The notes under the pieces: model-generated | Databases searched by the model: none | What the model was told of the DNA's origin: nothing | What the model saw: only the letters and a program-made list of their open reading frames with translations | Shown here: piece after piece, positions 18,618 through 24,624 of the stretch | Layout: every line of letters starts with the position of its first letter | Numbering within the stretch: the stretch's first letter is position 1 | Translations under genes and position numbers: made by a program | Origin: CAWIJJ01 sp963836405 | GTDB taxonomy: Bacteria; Acidobacteriota; Terriglobia; Bryobacterales; Bryobacteraceae | NCBI GenBank assembly: GCA_963836405.1 | Contig: CAWIJL010000006.1 | Span: 348,134-412,133, forward strand | Direction: 5' to 3' | DNA length: 64,000 nucleotides

Positions 18618-19322
18618 ACCAATGGCCAGGAAGCCGCCAGCCAGCATCAAAAGCGTGCCGGGTTCCGGATTCGGCACAGGAACGTATGGCACAATCGCCG
18701 TCGTAATCACATCTATCTCCGGCGTCAGGGTGGGCACGATGGCGTCCGGCGGGATGGTCAGATCGGCAGAGGTAGCGTCTGGCGGGACGACAGGGATGCA
18801 GTTTGTTGTCGGTGCAGGCGCAGGCGCGGGCGCGACCACAGGCGCCGGCGGCGGCGGCGGGGGCGGGGTGGGAGGAACTACCACCGGAGTGCCTGCCCCG
18901 CGCGACCTTGAGGACGGTCGAGCCACTGGCGCTGGGGTTGGAGCAACGACAACGGGGGCGGCAACGGGTGGGGGTGCCACCGGTGCGGGAATGACGACCG
19001 GGCTGCTGACGCAGGGAACAGCACTCGGGGCGGCCGGCGTCGTAGGCTGGAACACCGGTATGGCTATGGGCATCGGCTCAGGAGTAGTTACGGTCAACGC
19101 CGCATAGTTGAAGCTAGAATTCCGCGACGTCCGGCCGGTCTGAGGCGTCGTCGTCCCGGAAGCCAAAGTATTCGCTGCGGCGCAACTCGGCGCGTAGCCG
19201 TAGCTGTTAGCCGGTGTACAGCCACCAGCCGCGCCTACAGCTGCCTGCGACGTGATGATTTCGTTCGCCGATAATAAGCCGCAACCTGCAACGATCAGCA
19301 GGAACTGCCTTGATACGCCCAC
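18588..19322 (-). CDS. PEP-CTERM sorting domain protein with proline-rich stalk
   Basis: A 244-residue surface protein. A signal peptide covers about 1-24 (ending AGCGLLSA). Residues about 25-80 hold a small Cys-containing region (GGCTPANSYGYAPSC). A long Pro/Ala/Val stalk of low complexity runs about 85-215. The C-terminal PEP-CTERM signal is textbook: NPEPGTLLMLAGG, a hydrophobic helix and the basic tail ARRFKRIR. Such proteins are recognised by an exosortase, cut at the PEP motif and released or linked to surface polysaccharide; no exosortase is in this window. The start is GTG 19322, with GGAGG about 8 bases upstream on the minus strand. The tail is copied in degenerate form downstream (18259-18600). 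Confidence 0.85.
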   Translation of the reverse strand: MGVSRQFLLIVAGCGLLSANEIITSQAAVGAAGGCTPANSYGYAPSCAAANTLASGTTTPQTGRTSRNSSFNYAALTVTTPEPMPIAIPVFQPTTPAAPSAVPCVSSPVVIPAPVAPPPVAAPVVVAPTPAPVARPSSRSRGAGTPVVVPPTPPPPPPPAPVVAPAPAPAPTTNCIPVVPPDATSADLTIPPDAIVPTLTPEIDVITTAIVPYVPVPNPEPGTLLMLAGGFLAIGLARRFKRIR

Positions 19323-19470
19323 TCAATCCTCCGAACTGGAGAGAAGTCCGCCTACGCTCGTCAACGGCGCAGTTTGGGACCCATCAACCGGCTTTCAGTA
19401 TATGGAAAATCGATAAACTCAGGCAATAGCCAAGCGTTAACTTTATGTACTGAAAACGATACTACCGAGG

Positions 19471-19497
19471 GTAACTGCCGAAAAACAGCACAGTTAC
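19471..19497. promoter_or_regulatory. Inverted repeat upstream of the PEP-CTERM gene
   Basis: GTAACTG (19471-19477) and CAGTTAC (19491-19497) form a 7-bp dyad with a 13-bp spacer. It lies 150 bp upstream of the PEP-CTERM start and after the BON gene, within a 281-bp gap that otherwise shows no gene. It could be an operator or a weak terminator of the BON transcript. Confidence 0.3.
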
Positions 19498-19603
19498 AAG
19501 TACTGCTAGGACCATGTCGCACCGCGTGGGGCGATCCGCGACGGAGCGCCCCGCGCCGCAGTGCGTATTTCCCAGCCCGAACACGAAATGCTGGAAAAAA
19601 CCC

Positions 19604-20008
19604 TTATTTCGTCTTGCTTTTCGCGGGTTTGACCGTGAGCTGGCTGGTCACATTTTCACTTCCGGCGGCTTCACTGGCGATTTTTTCCACGGCTTGTTTT
19701 TCCTCGGCGGTCCGCACCGGCCCCTTCAGCGTCACTTTGCCGTTCTGAGCGACGACTTTCACGTTATGTGCGTATGTAGACAAATCCTTATCGTCCAGTA
19801 GGGATTTGCGGATGTTTTGCATGAGCGCGCGATCGGCCGCGCCGTTGCCGGCCTGGTCCGCAGTGGGTTCCTTCTTCGCGCGGTCGCGCTGGTTGATTTT
19901 GGTGTTATCCGTTGCCGGAGCCTTCGTCTGGGCTGGCAACGGGCTGATGCAAGCGGCGGCAAGGGCCGCTCCGAATGTAATCGAGGTCGCTAATTCGCGT
20001 AATTTCAC
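19604..20008 (-). CDS. BON domain protein, exported
   Basis: A 134-residue periplasmic protein. A signal peptide covers about 1-26 (cleavage near SPLPAQ). A charged linker follows, then a BON domain at about 60-128, with the LMQNIRKSLLDDKDLSTYAHNV start and the hallmark VVAQNGKVTLKGPVRTAEEK segment. BON domains bind phospholipid and help stabilise the envelope (the OsmY type). The start is GTG 20008 with a perfect GGAGGT about 10 bases upstream, a clear Shine-Dalgarno unlike most genes here. The C-terminus is Lys-rich (KPAKSKTK). The gene is alone on its strand between the PEP-CTERM gene and a DUF1080-like gene, so no functional partner is implied. Confidence 0.85.
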   Translation of the reverse strand: MKLRELATSITFGAALAAACISPLPAQTKAPATDNTKINQRDRAKKEPTADQAGNGAADRALMQNIRKSLLDDKDLSTYAHNVKVVAQNGKVTLKGPVRTAEEKQAVEKIASEAAGSENVTSQLTVKPAKSKTK

Positions 20009-20087
20009 GATGGGTTACCTCCCCGACGGCTGAGCAGAGCACTTCACAAGCCTCAGGGAGATCCCCCACAGGGCGAGAATTTGCGGC

Positions 20088-20750
20088 CTATTTCACGGTT
20101 TCGGGCAGCTCGCGGTACTCGATATTCCGCAAACCGCCGACTGTGGAATAGGAGGCAATTCCGAGCGGAATCGACAGGTCGATCTGGCTGCCCGCGCGAA
20201 GGCCGATGGTCCGCCCGGCGGTTGCGAGTTCGATGATCAGGTCGTCGTCGATCCACGCCTGAATCAAGCCGTCCGCCACGCGCAGGCGCAGCTTATACCA
20301 CTGTCCGCGCTTGAATTCCTTGAAGCTGGACGTCTCGTTTTCCGAGGCGTCCATGTCATCGACGCTGGAGAGCCCCACGAGGCCGCCTCCCCAGCCGCCG
20401 TTGATCCAGGAGCAGTAGGCATCGCCTACCGGAAAGGTGATGCCGGCGAAGAAATCGTACCCGTCCAGCCGCGCCGCTTCGAGGCGTAATTCGTAGTTAT
20501 ATTTTGGAAATGGCTTGACGTAATTGACGCCCGTCATCACGCCATTGCCGAGCACAATCATTCCATCCTGCACCGACACCTTGCCCTTGCCGATGAACGG
20601 CGCTTCCTTCCAGCCGTCCAGTGACTTGCCGTCGAACATCTTCCGCCACTCCGCGGCGGGGGGCTGTTTCGCTTCCTGGGAAAATGAGGGCAGCACGCCC
20701 GCTACCGCCAGCACCAGCCCCAACGCCGTTCTGCCAAGTCCGCGCATCAT
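20088..20750 (-). CDS. DUF1080/LamG-like exported protein
   Basis: A 220-residue secreted protein. A signal peptide covers about 1-24 (ending LPSFSQ). The rest is one DUF1080-type beta-sandwich, opening WRKMFDGKSLDGWKEAPF with the typical YNYELRLEAARLDGYDFFAGITFPV core and VADGLIQAWIDDDLIIELA near the end. It is shorter than the DUF1080 proteins at 6705 and 52444. Two adjacent ATG codons occur; I used the first (20750), which is preceded by an AGGGAGAAC ribosome site. The upstream in-frame start at 20819 would add a non-signal tail. It lies 128 bp downstream of the GH29 fucosidase gene on the same strand, so both may act on the same glycan. The activity is unproven. Confidence 0.82.
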   Translation of the reverse strand: MMRGLGRTALGLVLAVAGVLPSFSQEAKQPPAAEWRKMFDGKSLDGWKEAPFIGKGKVSVQDGMIVLGNGVMTGVNYVKPFPKYNYELRLEAARLDGYDFFAGITFPVGDAYCSWINGGWGGGLVGLSSVDDMDASENETSSFKEFKRGQWYKLRLRVADGLIQAWIDDDLIIELATAGRTIGLRAGSQIDLSIPLGIASYSTVGGLRNIEYRELPETVK

Positions 20751-20878
20751 CGAAGTTCTCCCTGTTTTCCTAACTCGAGCGCCGCCCGGATTCCCGCGGA
20801 AAGCCGCGCTATTGCCCACCTGTCCAGTGTGTCACCAACAGGAGCCGGATGTCCTGTATCGGCCCGGGTTCGGCGGTT

Positions 20879-22384
20879 TCATCGCAGTCCCGTGATCTTG
20901 AAGGTGTAGGCGGGGCTGGCCGGAAGAGCGGCCGAGAGCGCTTCCGGAACGATCGCGGTGAGCCGGTCTCCCAGCCGCCTGGTTTCGAGCGGCCGTCCGT
21001 CCGGCAGGAGCGTGACTTTCACGTCCGAGGCGGGCCGGATGGATTCGAAGGCGAACGCTTCCCGCGGACGGCGCGGCACGATCGCATATACGGCATCGCC
21101 CTTGGCCGTGTAGAAGGCCTCCACGCGGGCGAATCCGGCCGGCGGCGAATCCACCATTTTGGCGATGTCGTAATCCGCCATGAACTCCTTCTGCTCGAGC
21201 TTCGGAACCGAGCCCGCGCTCCACTGCCGGGGCTGCTTCCAGGCGCGGGTTCCATAGATGGCCTCTCCATTGGCACGCAGCCAGTCGCCGATCTCCACCA
21301 GGCGCTGCTGCATGATCACGGGAATGGTCCCGTCGGACGCCGGTCCGATGTCCAGCAGCAGGTTTCCGCCGCGGCTGACAATGTCGATCAGCATCAGCAG
21401 CAGTTCGCGTCCGGAGTGATAGTCCGCGATCTTCTCCGCCCGGTTATATCCGTAGGAGAATCCCATTCCGCGGCTCTCTTCCCAGGGGTGGGCCGCCTGC
21501 TCCATGCCCGAGGTGTACTCGGTGGTGAAGTAGCCGCCGTGCTTGTGCCGGGTCTCTTTGCCCCAGCGGTCGTTAATCACGACTTTGTCGCGCACCGGCG
21601 ACTCGTTGAACAGCCATTGCAGCAGTTCGGTAGAGTGCCACTCGTCGCTCGGCAGGTCCCATTCGCCGTCGGAGAAGATGATGCTCGGTTTGGCGTGGGT
21701 GACCACGTCCTTGAACTGCGGCATCATGTGTTCGGTCACGTAGCGCTTCTTGTCGGAAAGCCAGATGGGGTTGTACCACTCGTAGAGCGAATAATAAATT
21801 CCCATTTCCAGGCTGCGGCGGCGGCCGGCCTCCATCAGGTCGAGAAGCAGGTCGCGCTTTGGTCCGATGTCCACCGCATTCCAGGGGCGGCCCCAGGAGC
21901 GGTTGGCCTGCGCGTTGCGCCAGAGGGTGTAGCCTTCGTGGTGCTTGGAGGTGAGCGCCACGTATTTGGCGCCGGCGCGCACGAAGAGGTCCGCCCAATA
22001 GTCCGGGTCGTAGAGTTCGGCGCGGAACATCGGCGCGAAATCGAAATAGGGAAAGTTCGGGCCGTAGACGCGGTCGTGAAAGCGCTTCGTCACCGCGCCT
22101 CCGCCGGTAGGTCCGGTGGCGCGGGCGCCCTTGGTGAGCGAATTCCAGTACCACTCCGCGTACGAGGTCTCGCCCTTCACCTGGACGGCGCCGAATGCGG
22201 GCACCGAGTAAACGCCCCAGTGAATGAAGATCCCGAATTTAGCATCTGTAAACCAGTCCGGAGTGGGACGGCTGTCGATGGAGGGCCAGGTGGATTCGTA
22301 GCGGTCCGCCGCCGTGGCGCGGCTGGCGATGGCGGCCGCCAGGGGTGCGGCGGCGCAGGTTCGGAGCAGGTCTCTTCGGCGCAT
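20879..22384 (-). CDS. Alpha-L-fucosidase (GH29), Tat-exported
   Basis: A 501-residue glycoside hydrolase predicted to release alpha-L-fucose. The N-terminus is MRRRDLLRTCAAAPLAAA, a twin-arginine signal. The GH29 barrel begins with WFTDAKFGIFIHWGVYSVPAF and has the EWYWNSL and LTSKHHEGYTLW segments that hold substrate-binding histidines. The nucleophile is Asp239 in IIFSDGEW, matching the family WFDG(D/E)W motif. GNLLLDIGPASDGTIP closes the barrel, and a small C-terminal beta domain follows. ATG 22384 was preferred over an in-frame start at 22510 because the Tat signal begins there, and a TACCAT box on the minus strand (22393-22398) lies 8 bases upstream. It is divergent from the cytochrome gene across 62 bp. 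Confidence 0.92.
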   Translation of the reverse strand: MRRRDLLRTCAAAPLAAAIASRATAADRYESTWPSIDSRPTPDWFTDAKFGIFIHWGVYSVPAFGAVQVKGETSYAEWYWNSLTKGARATGPTGGGAVTKRFHDRVYGPNFPYFDFAPMFRAELYDPDYWADLFVRAGAKYVALTSKHHEGYTLWRNAQANRSWGRPWNAVDIGPKRDLLLDLMEAGRRRSLEMGIYYSLYEWYNPIWLSDKKRYVTEHMMPQFKDVVTHAKPSIIFSDGEWDLPSDEWHSTELLQWLFNESPVRDKVVINDRWGKETRHKHGGYFTTEYTSGMEQAAHPWEESRGMGFSYGYNRAEKIADYHSGRELLLMLIDIVSRGGNLLLDIGPASDGTIPVIMQQRLVEIGDWLRANGEAIYGTRAWKQPRQWSAGSVPKLEQKEFMADYDIAKMVDSPPAGFARVEAFYTAKGDAVYAIVPRRPREAFAFESIRPASDVKVTLLPDGRPLETRRLGDRLTAIVPEALSAALPASPAYTFKITGLR

Positions 22385-22433
22385 ACGGCCTGATGGTATC
22401 ACCCTGGTTTGCGGAAGTGCGGGCGGCGCGTTG

Positions 22434-22439
22434 TATGAT
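22434..22439 (+). promoter_or_regulatory. -10 box (TATGAT) for leaderless start of the cytochrome gene
   Basis: TATGAT ends 7 bases before ATG 22447, and only ATCTCGC lies between them. Confidence 0.45.
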
Positions 22440-22446
22440 ATCTCGC

Positions 22447-22776
22447 ATGCGCTATTTAGCAACGATGCTGCTCTGCCTGGTTCCGGCTCTCGCTCAGGGA
22501 CCGCCCGCACCCAAGAACCTGAAGATTCTGAAGCCGGAAGAGGTACGCGCCACCATGGGAGCCTTCCGGGTGGGTTTGGGCGTGATGTGCACCCATTGCC
22601 ACGTCCCGGGCGACAACGCGAGCGACGAAAATCCCAAGAAGGTAGTCGCGCGGACTATGCTGGCGATGACGAGGGAGATCAACGCGGGGTTCCCGGACAC
22701 CACTAAGGAGCACGTCACCTGCTACACGTGCCATCGCGGCGCGGTGGCTCCGCTCACGGCGCCGGCGGCACAGTAA
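22447..22776 (+). CDS. Small exported c-type cytochrome, two CxxCH sites
   Basis: A 109-residue periplasmic electron carrier. A signal peptide covers about 1-17 (ending PALAQ). Two haem-attachment motifs are visible: CTHCH at 48-52 and CYTCH at 92-96. The spacing and the preceding MGAFRVGLGVMC resemble the c-type cytochromes that acidobacteria carry with similarity to part of the photosynthetic reaction-centre cytochrome subunit. The axial ligands other than the motif histidines cannot be told from sequence. Its oxidoreductase partner is not nearby. The start ATG 22447 fits the signal peptide and the -10 box. A broken partial copy follows immediately (22779-22917). Confidence 0.88.
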   Translation: MRYLATMLLCLVPALAQGPPAPKNLKILKPEEVRATMGAFRVGLGVMCTHCHVPGDNASDENPKKVVARTMLAMTREINAGFPDTTKEHVTCYTCHRGAVAPLTAPAAQ

Positions 22777-22778
22777 TT

Positions 22779-22917
22779 ACTTGGCCACGATGCCGCTCTG
22801 TCTGGTTCCGGCTCTCGCTCAGGACCGCCCGCACCCAAGACCTTGAAGACTTTGAAGCCGAGGAGGTGCGCGCCACGATGGGAGCCTTCCGGGTGGGTTT
22901 GGGCGTGATGTGCACCC
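22779..22917 (+). pseudogene. Truncated tandem copy of the cytochrome gene
   Basis: About 140 bp starting TTGGCCACGATGCCGCTC repeat nt 22456-22596 of the cytochrome gene with high identity. They end just after the Cys codon of the first haem motif (GTGATGTGCACCC), where unrelated sequence begins. A lost base after GCTCAGG and other indels shift the frame (GCCGAGGAGGTGCGC against GCCGGAAGAGGTACGC). No start codon, complete haem site or stop in the right frame remains. It looks like a recent partial duplication cut by a later rearrangement that brought in the toxin-antitoxin remnant at 22965. Confidence 0.75.
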
Positions 22918-22964
22918 GGACTTCGCGAGCAAGAGTTCTGGAGAACAGCGAGGCGGGAAAAAGG

Positions 22965-22981
22965 CCATCATCAATTGATGG
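22965..22981. promoter_or_regulatory. Dyad overlapping the antitoxin remnant start
   Basis: CCATCA-TCAAT-TGATGG overlaps the ATG at 22978. The position and the 6-5-6 layout match the dyad at 37613-37629 in front of vapB, so it is probably the old autoregulatory operator of this toxin-antitoxin locus. Confidence 0.4.
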
Positions 22982-23118
22982 CAACGGTTCGCGTCACAGA
23001 AGCCGAACTCGCCCGCGATATCCACTCCGTCCTTGCCAAATTTGATCCGCCGGCATGGATTAGTCCTCGACTCCGGAATGCTTATCGCCGCCGAGCGGGA
23101 CGTGAAGCCGGTCAGTGA
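22978..23118 (+). pseudogene. Amputated antitoxin remnant (Phd/VapB-like N-terminus)
   Basis: ATG 22978 opens MATVRVTEAELARDIHSVLAK, the usual N-terminus of short Phd-type antitoxins paired with PIN toxins. After about 21 residues the reading frame runs into the start of the PIN gene in the wrong frame and stops at 23118, giving 46 residues in all. A normal antitoxin of this type has 70-90 residues and a C-terminal toxin-binding tail. An internal deletion that removed the middle and tail, plus the gene junction, explains the picture. The DNA-binding part may survive, but the toxin-neutralising part is gone. Confidence 0.6.
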
Positions 23119-23557
23119 GTTATTGGCGTTACTCGAACACAAGCACGGAGAGACTGAGATCGTTCTCTCCTCTATCACAGCGATCGAACTGGAGCACGGC
23201 CTGCATCGCGCCCGAACCGCGGCACAGGCGGCAAAACGGCGTGCGTACCTGGAGACAGTTTACGCCGCGATCCCGGTGGAACCGTTCACCAGGGAAATGG
23301 CCCAGCTTGCCGCGAAAATCGATGCCGAATCTCGGCAGATCGGCTGCACCATCCCGTTTGCGGACCTGATGATCGGCGCCACCGCCTTCCACCTCGGTTA
23401 CGCGGTCGGCACGCGGAATCTCCGTCACTTTCGGATGGTTCCCAACCTGATCGCGCTGGGGCCTTCGTTCTGGGGACCCCGGTCCGCATTTCGCCGAATC
23501 CCGATAGCATGGCAGCTCGTGCCTTGTCGTTCTGTGATTTATAAGTTACAACCATGA
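23033..23557 (+). CDS. PIN domain ribonuclease toxin (VapC-like), antitoxin lost
   Basis: Predicted PIN-fold endoribonuclease of the VapC type. The acidic residues are present: Asp in LVLDSGMLIAA, Glu in ITAIELEHG and Asp in PFADLMIGATA, with GTRNLRHF near the end of the fold. The open frame gives 174 residues from TTG 23033. About 35 residues after HFRMVPNLIALG are not typical of VapC (125-140 aa) and probably come from a shifted stop. The start is uncertain because the upstream antitoxin was deleted; no good ATG precedes the first catalytic Asp. With no intact antitoxin the gene may be silent, mutated or controlled in trans. It overlaps the damaged HigB-type gene by 4 bp. Confidence 0.65.
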   Translation: MPNLIRRHGLVLDSGMLIAAERDVKPVSELLALLEHKHGETEIVLSSITAIELEHGLHRARTAAQAAKRRAYLETVYAAIPVEPFTREMAQLAAKIDAESRQIGCTIPFADLMIGATAFHLGYAVGTRNLRHFRMVPNLIALGPSFWGPRSAFRRIPIAWQLVPCRSVIYKLQP

Positions 23558-23845
23558 TCGAGGTCCACTGGTTGGCAAGCCTGGCGGACCTGAAGGCACG
23601 GGCAAGGATCGCGGCGCGTCTCGATCGGTTGTGTCTTGGAAATTTTGGCCGACTGCAAGCCGCTGCGTGATGGAGTGTCCGAACTCCGGATCGATTGGGA
23701 GCCGGGATACCGGGTGTACTACGCGATGGTGGGCAAGACTTGCGTGCTTCTATTGTGCGGGGGCGACAAGCGCCGGCAGCCGGTCGACATAAAAAGGGCG
23801 ATCGAATACCTGCAAGACTTCAAGGAAAGGAGATGGGGCGAATGA
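23554..23845 (+). pseudogene. Damaged RelE/HigB-type toxin gene
   Basis: Both ends of a HigB-like addiction-module killer protein are present. From ATG 23554 the frame reads MIEVHWLASLADLKARARI, then RLDRLCLGNFG. The following part, DCKPLRDGV, ELRIDWEPGYRVYY and VLLLCGGDKRRQ, lies in the next frame. One extra C at about 23649 (GGCCGAC where GGCGAC is expected) explains the shift. The stretch after MIEV is also shorter than usual by about 15 residues. The stop overlaps the antitoxin ATG by 4 bp, the normal toxin-first order for this family. The single base may be a sequencing error; the N-terminal deletion is harder to explain that way. Confidence 0.7.
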
Positions 23846-24144
23846 AACACAAGACCAGCATTTCGCATGACGAATCCATGGCTCGGGAATTGCGCGAGAA
23901 CCCGGAGTTCGCCGCGGAATACCTGAGAGCGGCGATGGAAGACGAAGACGAACCTCGCGTGCTGCTGGTCGCATTGCGCCACGTAGCGGAGGCCCGCGGC
24001 CTTGCGAAAGTTGCCAAGACTGCCGGCATCGAGCGCGAGAGCCTGTATCGGGCGCTTTCGCCGCGCGGCAATCCTCGCTTTTCCACGCTTGTCGCCGTCG
24101 CCAAAGCAATGGGGTTGAGGCTGACGTTCGAATCGGGACGATAG
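23842..24144 (+). CDS. HigA-type antitoxin (addiction-module antidote, HTH)
   Basis: A 100-residue DNA-binding antitoxin. It has the addiction-module antidote pattern: an N-terminal charged segment (HDESMARELRENPEFAAEYLRAAMED), then a helix-turn-helix with VALRHVAEARGLAKVAKTAG and IERESLYRALSPRGNP, ending STLVAVAKAMGLRLTFES. ATG 23842 overlaps the stop of the toxin frame at 23845 (ATGA), which fits translational coupling, and AAGGAGATGGGGCG just upstream supplies a ribosome site. The antitoxin is intact although its toxin partner is damaged, so it could still repress the locus or act on related toxins. Confidence 0.85.
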   Translation: MKHKTSISHDESMARELRENPEFAAEYLRAAMEDEDEPRVLLVALRHVAEARGLAKVAKTAGIERESLYRALSPRGNPRFSTLVAVAKAMGLRLTFESGR

Positions 24145-24270
24145 GCAAGCTCGTGCAACCGGCGTGCAACCATGCCGGGAAAACACGCCGATCTCTCACT
24201 TACCCAAAGCGCTTGACAAGCCCCCGCCGCTCGTGATTCACTCAGATTGCTACCCTAGAGAGCTACGTAT

Positions 24271-24600
24271 ATGGCCGCTCCCAATTCCGCCCAGAATGCG
24301 CTCGACGTGCTCGTCCTCACCATCCTTCACCGCCGCGGCCCCTCTCACGGCTACGGCATCGCCGGCGCCATTCAGGAGCTCTCCCAGGAGGCGCTCCGCG
24401 TGGAGGAAGGCTCGCTCTATCCCGCCCTCCACCGCATGGAGGAGGCGGGCTGGATCGCGGCCCAATGGAAAGTCACCGAAAACAAACGCCGCGCGCGCCT
24501 CTACCGGCTCACCGCCGCCGGAGAGAAACAGCTCACCCGCGAACGCGAATATTGGGACCGCTTCGCCGGCGGCGTGGCCCGCGTGCTCCGGCACGCCTGA
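24271..24600 (+). CDS. PadR family transcriptional regulator
   Basis: A 109-residue winged-helix repressor. The PadR pattern is complete: an N-terminal helix, VLVLTILHRRGPSHGYGIAGAI with the recognition region, EEGSLYPALHRMEEAGWI, the wing RRARLYRLTAAGE, and a short C-terminal dimer helix. In acidobacteria such regulators are typically encoded directly before an ADOP permease, and here the permease starts 24 bp downstream, so it very probably controls that gene. The signal it senses is unknown. No strong ribosome site precedes ATG 24271, and the region TACCCTAGAGAGC could be promoter-like. No clear operator dyad was seen. Confidence 0.9.
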   Translation: MAAPNSAQNALDVLVLTILHRRGPSHGYGIAGAIQELSQEALRVEEGSLYPALHRMEEAGWIAAQWKVTENKRRARLYRLTAAGEKQLTREREYWDRFAGGVARVLRHA

Positions 24601-24624
24601 GCGGCTCGTCAAGGAGGATTTGCC

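Noticed and set aside
18277..19107. Plus-strand Gly-rich open frame across the PEP-CTERM gene
   Set aside because: It is antisense to the proline-rich stalk and the tail copies. The minus strand has a signal peptide, the PEP-CTERM motif and a ribosome site.
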